From an uncultured Lachnospiraceae bacterium (GTDB lineage Bacteria > Bacillota > Clostridia > Lachnospirales > Lachnospiraceae): DNA of 64,000 nt. Positions 35,152 through 43,697 of this stretch are shown here, piece by piece. The stretch is from contig CAJUSK010000012.1 of assembly GCA_910589075.1 (NCBI GenBank), positions 62,001 through 126,000 on the forward strand, given 5' to 3'. Below the pieces are notes generated by a model, which saw nothing but the letters and a program-made list of their open reading frames with translations, did not search any database and had not been told where the DNA came from. Both the position numbers and the translations under genes were made by a program. Every line of letters begins with the position of its first letter. Within the stretch, counting starts at the first letter, position 1.

Positions 35152-36129
35152 TTATTTCGCTGCATTCTGACGTTTCTGTTTCAACATATCCACATAAACC
35201 GCCGCAATGATGATAATGCCTTTGAGTACATACTGCCAGTAGGAGTTGACATGCATCAGGTTCAGTCCATTGGAAATCAGGCCAATGATCAGCACACCGA
35301 TAATCAGGCCGCCGACGGAACCGGTGCCGCCGAAGAAGGACGTACCGCCCAGCACGGCTGCGGCAATGGCATCCGTCTCATACCCTTCACCTGTGGAAGG
35401 CTGTCCGGAGGAAAGCCGGGCTGCCAGAACCACCCCGCAAAAGCCTGCCATAGCGCCGCTGATGGTCCAGACGAGGATTTTGATTTTGTTGATGTTAATA
35501 CCGGAAAAGCGGGCCGAAGTTTCATTTCCGCCCACAGCGTAAATATGGCGGCCTGTCCTTGTCTTATTGAGCAGGAAAAAGTCCAGAATCAGGAAAATGG
35601 TCATATAAACCACCGGCAGCGGAATGGGCCCCAGCGAACCGGTACCAAATGCCCCAAAGGAGCGGTTCTGGGTTGTCACCGGAGATCCGTTGGCCAGCAG
35701 ATAAGCCGTCCCCCGGCAGATAGACTGCATCGCCAGTGTAACTACAAAGGGATGAATCCCCGTATAGGTGATGATGGCGCCGTTGGCCATACCGATGATC
35801 ACGCCAATCAATACGCCGACAATAATGCCTGCCCAGATGGGTAAGCCCGCATTTTCAAAGGTCATAACACAGACCACGCCTGTCAGTGCCGCCAGCGCGC
35901 CGCCTGTCAGGTCGATACCCGCCAGAATGATGGCCATCTGTACGCCAATGGCCAGATAGCAGTTGGTGGCGCAGGTGCGCAGCAGGTTGACAATGTTGGT
36001 TTTGGTCAGAAAGTTGCTTCCGAATATGGAAAAAAACAGGCACATGGCCACAAGTGCCGCCAGAATACCCCAGTTCTGTTTAAAGTATTCCCGGACGGGA
36101 CGCATTAATTTATTTGACTTTTCATTCAT
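35152..36129 (-). CDS. Ribose-type ABC importer permease of cluster 2
   Basis: A 325-residue membrane protein of the RbsC family with 8-10 membrane segments and the signature MQSICRGTAYLLANGSPV plus GRHIYAVGGNETSARFSGI. The start overlaps the ATPase stop by 8 bp, so the two are translated together. It pairs with the ATPase and binding protein encoded upstream. Confidence 0.92.
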   Translation of the reverse strand: MNEKSNKLMRPVREYFKQNWGILAALVAMCLFFSIFGSNFLTKTNIVNLLRTCATNCYLAIGVQMAIILAGIDLTGGALAALTGVVCVMTFENAGLPIWAGIIVGVLIGVIIGMANGAIITYTGIHPFVVTLAMQSICRGTAYLLANGSPVTTQNRSFGAFGTGSLGPIPLPVVYMTIFLILDFFLLNKTRTGRHIYAVGGNETSARFSGININKIKILVWTISGAMAGFCGVVLAARLSSGQPSTGEGYETDAIAAAVLGGTSFFGGTGSVGGLIIGVLIIGLISNGLNLMHVNSYWQYVLKGIIIIAAVYVDMLKQKRQNAAK

Positions 36130-37621
36130 GATTTGCTACCCCCATTGCATATTTCAATATCAGTTCCTGTGAATACTCGGTATGATCCAGTTCGCCGGTG
36201 ATCCGCCCTTCATTCATGATCATCATACGGTCGCTCATATTCATGACTTCGGGCATTTCAGAGGAAATCAGGATCACCGCCAGCCCCCGCTTTGCCAGAT
36301 CATTGATGATGGTATAGATTTCCGCTTTGGCGCCCACATCAATGCCGCGGGTGGGTTCGTCCAGGATCAATACCCTGGGATTGGTGGCCAGCCATTTGGC
36401 AAGCAGTACCTTCTGCTGATTACCGCCGGACAGCGTGGAACAGTTGACGCGGTCGGACGGCGCTTTAATGCGCAGAGATTCCATCCCTTCGTCGATGATT
36501 TGTTGTTCTTTGTCGCTGTCCACCCGCAAACGGGAGATAAACCGGGACAGAATGGGCAGGGTAATATTAAAGCCAATGGTATTTTTCAGAAGGAGCCCTT
36601 CTGTTTTACGGCTTTCCGGTACCAGTGCCACACCCCGCTCCTGCATGTACATGGGATTGGCTTTTTTCACATTTTCTCCGTTTAACCAAATCTCACCGGA
36701 GTCCATCGGGTCCAGACCCATAATCGCCTTCATCAGCTCTGAACGCCCTGATCCAACCAGACCATAAAAACCCAGTATTTCTCCGCTTCTCACAGAAAAG
36801 CTGCAGTCCACTGCCCGTTTGCCGGCATGGATATGTTTTGCCTCCAGAATCACATCGCCCGGCTGGTTGAAGGTCCGCACATAGTAATTGCCCAGGTCAC
36901 GGCCGACCATCAGGGAGATCAGCCGGCTTTCCGTACAGTTCTCCGAAGAAAGGGTATCCATATATTCTCCGTCACGCATGATGGTGACCGCGTCGCAAAG
37001 CTGAAAAACTTCCGCCATCTTATGTGTGATAAAAATAATTCCCATACCCTGTTTTTTCAAATCTTCCACGGTCCGAAAGAGGATATTGACCTCTTTCTCG
37101 GAGAGAGAAGAGGTAGGCTCATCCAGAATCAGGATTTTCGCATGCAGGGAAAAGGACTTGGCGATTTCCACCATCTGCTGCTGCCCCAGAGAAAGTCTGC
37201 CCACAAACTCATTGGGGTCTACTTCCAGCCCCACTCTTTCCAGAAACGGCCTGGCAGCTTCGGCCATTTTGTCTTTGCTGATCATCCCCAGGGAATTTTT
37301 CATCTCCCGCCCCAGGAAAATGTTTTCCGCGATGGTCAGGTATGGTTCCAGCGCCAGTTCCTGATGGATAAAGGCCACGCCCAGAGACTGGGAATCGTGA
37401 ATCGAGCGGATATCCGCCTTCTGGCCTTCTATATAAATCTCTCCGGAATCCGCCGGAAAGACGCCGCCCAGCACATTCATCAGTGTGGATTTCCCGGCGC
37501 CGTTTTCACCCATAAACCCCATGACTTCTCCCGCATGCACTGTGATGGCGGCGTTGCTCAGTGCACGGACGCCAGGAAAGGTTTTCACAATGTTTTCCAT
37601 ACGTAAAAGTTCTTTTTTCAT
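36122..37621 (-). CDS. Ribose-type ABC importer ATPase of cluster 2
   Basis: A 499-residue double ATPase of the RbsA class. Cassette 1 has GENGAGKST and LDEPTSSLSE; cassette 2 has GLVGSGRSELMKAIMG, LSGGNQQKVLLAKWL and LDEPTRGIDVG. The ATG at 37621 follows GGGGTG by 7 bp. A farther in-frame ATG at 37642 lies at the edge of palindromic repeat copy D and is less likely. Confidence 0.92.
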   Translation of the reverse strand: MKKELLRMENIVKTFPGVRALSNAAITVHAGEVMGFMGENGAGKSTLMNVLGGVFPADSGEIYIEGQKADIRSIHDSQSLGVAFIHQELALEPYLTIAENIFLGREMKNSLGMISKDKMAEAARPFLERVGLEVDPNEFVGRLSLGQQQMVEIAKSFSLHAKILILDEPTSSLSEKEVNILFRTVEDLKKQGMGIIFITHKMAEVFQLCDAVTIMRDGEYMDTLSSENCTESRLISLMVGRDLGNYYVRTFNQPGDVILEAKHIHAGKRAVDCSFSVRSGEILGFYGLVGSGRSELMKAIMGLDPMDSGEIWLNGENVKKANPMYMQERGVALVPESRKTEGLLLKNTIGFNITLPILSRFISRLRVDSDKEQQIIDEGMESLRIKAPSDRVNCSTLSGGNQQKVLLAKWLATNPRVLILDEPTRGIDVGAKAEIYTIINDLAKRGLAVILISSEMPEVMNMSDRMMIMNEGRITGELDHTEYSQELILKYAMGVANHE

Positions 37622-37636
37622 GATTTCACCCCTTTT

Positions 37637-37677
37637 ATTCATGACAACAGAAAGTTCGCAGAGCGCCTTTCTATTGT
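37637..37677 (+). repeat. CAATAG/CTATTG palindromic repeat, copy D, within the operon
   Basis: TTCATGACAACAG, central TTCGCAGAGCG, then CTATTGT. It lies inside the cluster-2 transcript, between the binding-protein hairpin and the ATPase start, 15 bp upstream of that start. Confidence 0.8.
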
Positions 37678-37690
37678 TTTCCGCACAACA

Positions 37691-37720
37691 AAAGGGACGT
37701 CCCTTTCGAAACGTCCCTTT
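37691..37720 (-). terminator. Hairpin after the binding-protein gene of cluster 2
   Basis: AAAGGGACGT (37691-37700) and ACGTCCCTTT (37711-37720) form a 10-bp stem, followed on the minus strand by TTTTGTTG. It matches in position the hairpin after the cluster-1 binding-protein gene. Confidence 0.7.
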
Positions 37721-37761
37721 CCGAAAGCTGATTTACATAATTGCTCTCTGTGCGGCCCGGA

Positions 37762-38823
37762 TTACTGCCAGTCGCTTACATCGAAGTCTGCAATATTATC
37801 CTGTGTAATCAGTGTGACCGGAACTACGATTTCTGCTTCCACGGTTTCGCCTGCCAGATATGCCAGCGCTGCGTCCACCGCATTGCCCCCGATAACGGAA
37901 GGCTGCTGTGCGGAAGATCCGGTAGCAGAGCCGTCACCCACATATCCCATAAAGTCAGGATTGCCGTCTACACCGTATACAACGATGTCATCTCTGCCTG
38001 CTGCCGCACATGCCTGTACGCAGCCCAGAGCAGCCATATCGTTAATGCAGAAGAAACCTGCAATGTCTTTGTCTGCGGTGATGGCATCTTCCGCCACAGG
38101 CAGTGTGGTGGCTGTATCACCGGATGTATCAGATGTGCCCAGAATCTGGAAATAGTCACCTGCGGTGTCCAAAAATCCCTGTTCACGCTGTACACACGCG
38201 CTGCCGGAAGGCTGATTCATCACATAAATTTTAGAACCTTTTTCCAGTTTTTTCATCATGTCTTCCGCACACTGTACGCCTGCGCCATAGTTATCGGAAG
38301 CGATGACGGATACGACCAGATCTGTACGGTCAACGGCAGTATCCACATTGATAACGGGAATGTTTGCATCGGCACACGCCTGGAGCGCTTCCGTTACGGC
38401 TGTGCAGTCCATGGGAGCCAGTATGATGGCGTCCACGCCCTGATTGATCAGGTCATACACATAATTGTTCATCGTCGCCTGATCGCTGTCGGCATCCACG
38501 GTCACAAGCTGGGTGGCCGGATCCATGCCCTTTGCTTCCATCTGTGCGGTAATACCTCCCATCATAGCGGACCAGAACGGGTTGTTCATGGTCGTCGGTA
38601 CATAGGCAAGTGTGATATCCGCCGTATTGATCTCCCCGCCTGCAGAAGCGTCTGCAGAAGTTTCTGTCTCCCCGGCATTTTCTGCCGCTTCAGGCTGTGG
38701 CGCTTCTGCGGCATTCTCTGCCGTCCCGCTGCCGGAAGCCTGCTGGCTGTCACCGGAACCGCATCCAACCAGACCGGCTGCCAGAATAACTGCCATTGTA
38801 AGCCCCAATAATTTCTTTTTCAT
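37762..38823 (-). CDS. Sugar-binding lipoprotein of the cluster 2 importer
   Basis: A 353-residue lipoprotein with lipobox LVGC (Cys21) and an acidic, Ala/Glu-rich tether up to about residue 65. The binding domain begins ITLAYVPTTMNNPFWSAMM and includes INQGVDAIILAPMDCTAV and GVDGNPDFMGYV, which is the RbsB/xylose-binding plan. It differs from the cluster-1 binding protein through most of its length. It likely brings a pentose or branched pentose to the importer. The start used here (38823) begins the signal peptide; the frame is open further upstream without a better site. Confidence 0.88.
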   Translation of the reverse strand: MKKKLLGLTMAVILAAGLVGCGSGDSQQASGSGTAENAAEAPQPEAAENAGETETSADASAGGEINTADITLAYVPTTMNNPFWSAMMGGITAQMEAKGMDPATQLVTVDADSDQATMNNYVYDLINQGVDAIILAPMDCTAVTEALQACADANIPVINVDTAVDRTDLVVSVIASDNYGAGVQCAEDMMKKLEKGSKIYVMNQPSGSACVQREQGFLDTAGDYFQILGTSDTSGDTATTLPVAEDAITADKDIAGFFCINDMAALGCVQACAAAGRDDIVVYGVDGNPDFMGYVGDGSATGSSAQQPSVIGGNAVDAALAYLAGETVEAEIVVPVTLITQDNIADFDVSDWQ

Positions 38824-38938
38824 AATCTTTCTTTTTCCTTTCTGCATTTTATATTTTGACCGTCCATGCCGCCCATTCTTCCCAATCATGTTTCTCTGGC
38901 GCCAAAGGAAGAGGTGTTATGGCGTGGAAGATAAAATA

Positions 38939-40204
38939 TCATATGTTCACTGATTGTTTCCCCGGTGATTCTTTCTTGCTTTCCATCACCAGGCGGACTT
39001 TTTCCAGAATCAGATTCTCTTTATACAGGGTTTCCAGCACATAATAGTAACCGCCCAGAAGGAAGGAGTCCTCATGCAGCCTGGTATAGCGGATAGATAT
39101 GCCGTCCCTGGCAACCGGCTGTACAAACTCTTCCACGACCTGCCGGACTTTGTCGATAAAACAGTCCATATCCGGATAGTCCTGTCCGAGAATAATGCAG
39201 TCGGGATTGATAATATAAACGATATTGGCAATCCCGTATCCCAGCATCCACGCCATTTTCTCTATGGCATAGACAGCCAGGGCATCTTTTTTCCGGTAGG
39301 CATCCACAATCTCCATATATGTGCTGTTTTCATTCAGGATACTGTCCGGGAATTCATACAGACGTTCCAGCATATAGCGCACTGCACTTTCCGTTCCGGC
39401 ACAATACTCAAAGGTGCCCGAAATTTCATTCTGAATCCGTCTGCCATTGTAATTGATACCCATATGGCCAATCTCACCGGCAATCCCGAACTGTCCTTCC
39501 ACGATTTTCCCATTGATGACAATACCGGCGCCGATGCCAAATCCTCTGGAGCGAATGATCATCAGGCTCGCATGCCTGTTCTCTCTGGCCTCCTGCGCAT
39601 TTTTCCATTCGGCGTAGGCGGAAAGTTTGGCATCATGTTTGATCATCACCGGCTGCCCCAGTGTCTCTTCCAGTTCTCTGCGCAGATCCACACGGCTCAA
39701 CTCCTCAAAACGGGAAACCCGGAACATACCGTTTACATCCGCTTCTCTCCTGATATAAGGCCCCGGAACCGCGAGACAGATACCAATGATATTGTCCTTT
39801 CCAAACTGCTCCTCCAGTTCCAGGGCGCTCGCCTTGAGTTTGTCCACAATCTGGTGGAAATCTTCTTTTTTCTCAAACTGATAACGGACATGGCTTACCT
39901 GTTTCCCATTCAGGGAAAAGATTCCTATCTGATAGTCCTTGCGGGTAATACCTACGGACATGGTGTAAATTTCGTCCAGCTTCAGATATATATTCTCGCC
40001 CCGCCGTCCGGCGGCGCCGTCTCCGTCAATGGCTATAATGCCCATCTCCAGAAACTCGTTGACAATATTGGTAATGGTTGCTTTCTGGAGCCCAATCTCA
40101 GCAGCAAGTTCCGTACGGGTCATACTGCCGGATTCAGACAATGTCTTAAATACCAGTGTCCTGTTGTTTTTCTGCATTTCATTGCTGTTCATTCCTGTAG
40201 CCAT
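38939..40204 (-). CDS. ROK-family repressor (XylR/NagC type) of sugar cluster 2
   Basis: A 421-residue ROK regulator. The N-terminal winged helix-turn-helix (about 8-70) includes SMTRTELAAEIGLQKATITNIVNEF within the window of the fold, and the ROK sugar-binding domain follows with GICLAVPGPY and GEIGHMGINYNG. The usual zinc motif CGCxGCxE is degenerate (FEYCAGTESAV), so the metal site may be lost. It is the first gene of the cluster, with two operator-like sites in its own upstream region; it should thus control itself and the importer and enzymes. The start follows AAGGAGG. Confidence 0.88.
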   Translation of the reverse strand: MATGMNSNEMQKNNRTLVFKTLSESGSMTRTELAAEIGLQKATITNIVNEFLEMGIIAIDGDGAAGRRGENIYLKLDEIYTMSVGITRKDYQIGIFSLNGKQVSHVRYQFEKKEDFHQIVDKLKASALELEEQFGKDNIIGICLAVPGPYIRREADVNGMFRVSRFEELSRVDLRRELEETLGQPVMIKHDAKLSAYAEWKNAQEARENRHASLMIIRSRGFGIGAGIVINGKIVEGQFGIAGEIGHMGINYNGRRIQNEISGTFEYCAGTESAVRYMLERLYEFPDSILNENSTYMEIVDAYRKKDALAVYAIEKMAWMLGYGIANIVYIINPDCIILGQDYPDMDCFIDKVRQVVEEFVQPVARDGISIRYTRLHEDSFLLGGYYYVLETLYKENLILEKVRLVMESKKESPGKQSVNI

Positions 40205-40226
40205 CGTATCCTCCTTTTGGGTTTAT

Positions 40227-40242
40227 GTTCATTCAATTAACC
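40227..40242. promoter_or_regulatory. ROK operator-like site 1
   Basis: GTTCATTCAATTAACC, a near-palindrome, just upstream of the ROK gene start and downstream of the promoter. It matches site 2 at 14 of 16 positions. Confidence 0.6.
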
Positions 40243-40271
40243 AAACAGCAAAGGCAATCTTTTCATCTTTA

Positions 40272-40287
40272 GTTCATTTATTTAACC
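40272..40287. promoter_or_regulatory. ROK operator-like site 2
   Basis: GTTCATTTATTTAACC, 45 bp from site 1. Both sites are within about 75 bp downstream of the expected transcription start, where a repressor could block elongation. Confidence 0.6.
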
Positions 40288-40308
40288 ATTTTCTCTTTCA
40301 TGTTGCCT

Positions 40309-40337
40309 ATGTTACCCTAATTTTTGTGTATTGTCAA
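40309..40337 (-). promoter_or_regulatory. Promoter of sugar cluster 2
   Basis: Minus strand TTGACA (40337-40332), a 17-bp spacer and TAACAT (40314-40309). Confidence 0.7.
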
Positions 40338-40459
40338 TATATTTTTCGACACTTTTTTACTTATTTTTATTTTTGTGTTTATTGTTTTTACTTATTTTTC
40401 ATTTTTTGTGTTTATTGAATTAAAATCAGTTCTTTACGAAACCCATATCTGACCACCAT

Positions 40460-40500
40460 ACAATAGATTGCACGCTTTGCGAACTTTCTATTGTCATGAA
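40460..40500 (-). repeat. CAATAG/CTATTG palindromic repeat, copy E
   Basis: On the minus strand TTCATGACAATAG, central TTCGCAAAGCG, then CTATTGT. This copy shows best the inner CGC-AAA-GCG triloop hairpin inside the outer arms. Confidence 0.85.
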
Positions 40501-40524
40501 CAATACAAACCTATTGTCATGAAT
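40501..40524 (-). repeat. Partial copy of the palindromic repeat (E')
   Basis: Minus strand ATTCATGACAATAGGTTTG then TATTG. Only one arm and the flank are kept, directly abutting copy E, as if two copies had been joined or one had been cut short. Confidence 0.75.
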
Positions 40525-40531
40525 TAAAACA

Positions 40532-40563
40532 AGCAGTTTCAGACTTATAGGTCTGAAACTGCT
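40532..40563 (-). terminator. Terminator of the chemoreceptor gene
   Basis: AGCAGTTTCAGAC (40532-40544) pairs perfectly with GTCTGAAACTGCT (40551-40563); on the minus strand it is followed by TGTTTTAA. Confidence 0.8.
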
Positions 40564-40596
40564 CATCCATGTTCTGTCGGCTGCTCCGCCGTCATA

Positions 40597-42471
40597 TTAG
40601 TCGATCATTCCCATCAGTTTCCCGGTAATATCCGCCATATTCGCAGACACCTGTTTGGTATTTTCGGAAATCTGTACGTTCTTCTCCACCACACCCGTGA
40701 TCCTTCTGATCTGGCTGAGTGCATCGGATACCACATCCACGTTTCCCCTGACTTTATCCGTAATACTCAAAACGTCCCGATTGGCCTGATGAATATTGTC
40801 TGCTGCCGCACTGAACATCTCTGCCGTCTGGTCAGTGATCTCTCTGCCGTTTTCCACTGCTCTGATGGAATTGGTAATCAGATCATTTGTCTCCTGAGCT
40901 GCCTGGGCGCTTCTTGCCGCCAGTTCTCCCACCTGGGTCGCCACCACCGCAAATCCTTTGCCCATCTCACCGGCTCTTGCCGCCTCGATAGAAGCATTCA
41001 GCGAAAGCATATTGGTCTGCTGAGCAATGGAATTGATTTCACCGATAATTTTCTCGATTGCCATGGACATCTCCGTAATCTTCTGCATGGACTCTTTCAG
41101 CAATGCCATCTGAGACTGTGTCTGTGAAATCTTATCCGCCGTATTCTCTGTGGTAGCTGTTACGCTCTCAGCAACAATCACACTGTCGTTCAGCTCTTTT
41201 GTCAGGCGGTCCATAATCTGATTCAGATCTTCCACTGCTTTTTCCTGCTCGTCCGTACCATGGTAGATATGGTCTGCATTTTCCAGTGTTTCTCCCGAAA
41301 CCTGCTCCAGCTCCCGGCAGACCTCTTTGATATTTCCGATCAACACCCTGTTGCTTTCCACATCTTCTTTCTGTCGTTCCAGAAGGTCTTCGTTTTCCTT
41401 CATATTCCGGCAGATGCTTCCCACCATCGTATTGATACTGTCAGACAGCATGATAAATTCCGGGTTTCCCTCTTCCCTTACGGTAATGCCAAAATTTCCT
41501 GCGGCTATCTTCTGCATGGAATCAGTAATACGATTGATCCCCCGGACAATCCTCCGATCCACCATCTGCCTGATCATCAGCAGCAAAACAATAAAGATAA
41601 CCAGCATACTGAACGATACCACCAGCGTCTGGCTGGTGCGGCTGGCATAGTATTCTTTTGCCGGCAAAAATGTGCCGATGATCTGATCACCGCCCTCTTC
41701 CGCCACATAATATCCCTTTACGCCATTGATTCTGGCTTTTCCTGTTCCCACCAAATCTGCAGGAAATCCCACAGATTCCGCAGACGTACCGATCAGAGAA
41801 GTATCCGGATGAGCCAGTATGGTTCCATCCATTTTATCAATCGCATACACATATCCGTTATCCCCGAAGTCACTGCCCCGCAGAACCACATCAATGGCCG
41901 TATTGGCAAGTGTCTCCTCCAGCACTTCAGGCCGTATCCCCACCTGCACCAGTCCTTTGTCATCCGTTCTGGCCACACCAATGTACTGCATGACAATGCC
42001 TTCTGCCACGTTCACCTGGGGCTCCTGGGCAATTTCTATGGACGGGTCATCCACGATTACCATAAATGCATTGGACTGCTCCCCGCTCTTCATATCAAAT
42101 CCCACATAGGCATCGATGGTACTGCTTGTGATAATGCCGTCTTCATCTATAATATGCAGCTCATTGACCATCAGCCGGTCTTTGATCTCATTTAACCGCG
42201 CAGGACTTGCAGCAATGGAGGGATCCTGCGCCAGCATATCCGCAAAGGCTCTTGTCTTGGCAAGGCTTGTGGCGCTTAAATTCTCCGTCAGTCTCTCGAT
42301 GTTCTCCTGATTGCTTTCCAGCTTCTCCCTGACTTCTCTGAGCTCATCCCTGCTTTCCGCAGTGTTGCTCTTTTGGTTTGCAACTGTCTGTAATATAAAA
42401 ATAGCGGTAATTGTAAAAAGAAATGCAGCCAGCATGTAAATACAAAGATGTCTGGTAAAATTTTTTTTCAT
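40597..42471 (-). CDS. Methyl-accepting chemotaxis protein
   Basis: A 624-residue receptor. A short cytoplasmic N-terminus and a first membrane helix (about 8-28) are followed by an extracellular sensor of about 240 residues with a Cache-type look (GFDMKSGEQSNAFMVIVDD, DNGYVYAIDKMDGTILAHPD), a second helix (about 277-300), a HAMP domain and the signalling domain. The hairpin tip is present (SLNASIEAARAGEMGKGFAVVATQVGELA, shown here in part: EAARAGEMGKGFAVVA). The ligand is unknown. No chemotaxis or flagellar gene is in the window. The 540-bp gap upstream (42472-43010) shows no riboswitch or promoter I can name. Confidence 0.9.
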   Translation of the reverse strand: MKKNFTRHLCIYMLAAFLFTITAIFILQTVANQKSNTAESRDELREVREKLESNQENIERLTENLSATSLAKTRAFADMLAQDPSIAASPARLNEIKDRLMVNELHIIDEDGIITSSTIDAYVGFDMKSGEQSNAFMVIVDDPSIEIAQEPQVNVAEGIVMQYIGVARTDDKGLVQVGIRPEVLEETLANTAIDVVLRGSDFGDNGYVYAIDKMDGTILAHPDTSLIGTSAESVGFPADLVGTGKARINGVKGYYVAEEGGDQIIGTFLPAKEYYASRTSQTLVVSFSMLVIFIVLLLMIRQMVDRRIVRGINRITDSMQKIAAGNFGITVREEGNPEFIMLSDSINTMVGSICRNMKENEDLLERQKEDVESNRVLIGNIKEVCRELEQVSGETLENADHIYHGTDEQEKAVEDLNQIMDRLTKELNDSVIVAESVTATTENTADKISQTQSQMALLKESMQKITEMSMAIEKIIGEINSIAQQTNMLSLNASIEAARAGEMGKGFAVVATQVGELAARSAQAAQETNDLITNSIRAVENGREITDQTAEMFSAAADNIHQANRDVLSITDKVRGNVDVVSDALSQIRRITGVVEKNVQISENTKQVSANMADITGKLMGMID

Positions 42472-43010
42472 ATTAAATTTTCCTCTCCCATTCTCAGTTG
42501 TACATTCTCCTCACTTGCCTAACCCTTTTTAGAAATATCCTCCCTCAATTTCCGGACAAATGCCTCATAAATCCGCTGCTTATTCACATGCACAGCCGGA
42601 TCAAGACGAAATTCCCGCTATCATCTTACAGTGACTGAGACATACTGGCAGATGTCCCTTTCCCGGCATACAGAACCATCTGCCACATAAAACACATCAC
42701 AATACATTCTTATTTTCATACAAGGGGAACATGTATCAGATGTCCCTTTGTGCAACCGCCCCCTTTATCAGAATACCGTTTCCCGAACTTCATGTTTCCG
42801 ATTTTCCCGACTGCTTCTCTGGCAGTTCCACTTTCCGGATGAAAAAATTTACCTTACAGAATCTCCAGAGAATACCCAGCATCAACATTCTATATCCAAT
42901 ATAACGCATCTTTCGCAAAACCCAAAGTCAATCTTTCAAAAAAAGCAAAAAAAACCACAAAAGCAGCATATTTGGTAATTTTCCGTGTCTCTGTAAACAG
43001 ATACATCCTG

Positions 43011-43697
43011 TCAGTTCTCCCCAACCAGTCCGTAAAGCTGTTCTGTGATATCCATGGCAGACTCCGGAAATCCCGGATCACCGTCTGTTTTGTGCACGCA
43101 TACATTCACAAAACAGGAATCCCACGGGCGGTATTCCCTGCATATGGCCCCCGGCCGGATCTGTCTTCCGTCCCCATGCAGGGAAAGCGAGCGGAATTCT
43201 TTCCTAAGTCCCTCCCCGGTGAGTTTGGCATAGCTTTCCTTCGCACACCAGCAGCGGAAAAACCAGTCCCGCTTCTCTTCCGGTGAAACCATCTGTGTAT
43301 AACGCCTGTATTCGGCTTCGGAAAGTGTCCGACGGACCAGACCGTCCCGCAAGGGCCGGACTGTCTGCAAATCGGCTCCCACTTCTCTGTCCGCTATAAC
43401 CAAAACGGCAAAAGAGCCGGAATGGGACAGGCTGAAATACAGCGCCGGGTCATCTCTCAGATACGGTTTTCCGTATTTGCCATAGCGGTAACGGAGTTCC
43501 ACCCGCTTCTTTGTTCTCCTGTAGCAGCGGAGTTTATGCTGCAACAAAAGCCCGCAGCACAAACTCCGGGCTTTATCCTCAGCCGTTTTACAGGCCGTTA
43601 CCTTTTCCAGCCGTTCCGAATCAATCTCACGGCATCCCTTCCAAAACAATGCTTCCTGCAAAAAGCCGTCCGTCCGGGCCAGGCAGATCTCCATCAT
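43011..43697 (-). CDS. 4'-phosphopantetheinyl transferase, Sfp type
   Basis: A 228-residue transferase with the two superfamily motifs: VGADLQ (metal-binding Asp, about residue 110) and FRCWCAKESYAKLTGEG (W, K and E residues, about 146-162). It moves phosphopantetheine from CoA to carrier-protein serines. The length fits the Sfp class rather than the short AcpS class. The start ATG overlaps the TGA stop of aspS, so it is translated with it. No carrier protein or synthase gene is in the window. Confidence 0.88.
   Translation of the reverse strand: MMEICLARTDGFLQEALFWKGCREIDSERLEKVTACKTAEDKARSLCCGLLLQHKLRCYRRTKKRVELRYRYGKYGKPYLRDDPALYFSLSHSGSFAVLVIADREVGADLQTVRPLRDGLVRRTLSEAEYRRYTQMVSPEEKRDWFFRCWCAKESYAKLTGEGLRKEFRSLSLHGDGRQIRPGAICREYRPWDSCFVNVCVHKTDGDPGFPESAMDITEQLYGLVGEN

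Noticed and set aside
21906..36129. The two RbsABC sets as a recent duplication
   Set aside because: The proteins share only family-level motifs, their regulators belong to different families and their downstream enzymes differ.
42472..43010. Cyclic-di-GMP riboswitch or motility promoter before the chemoreceptor gene
   Set aside because: No GEMM core or sigma-D-like boxes were seen on the coding strand.
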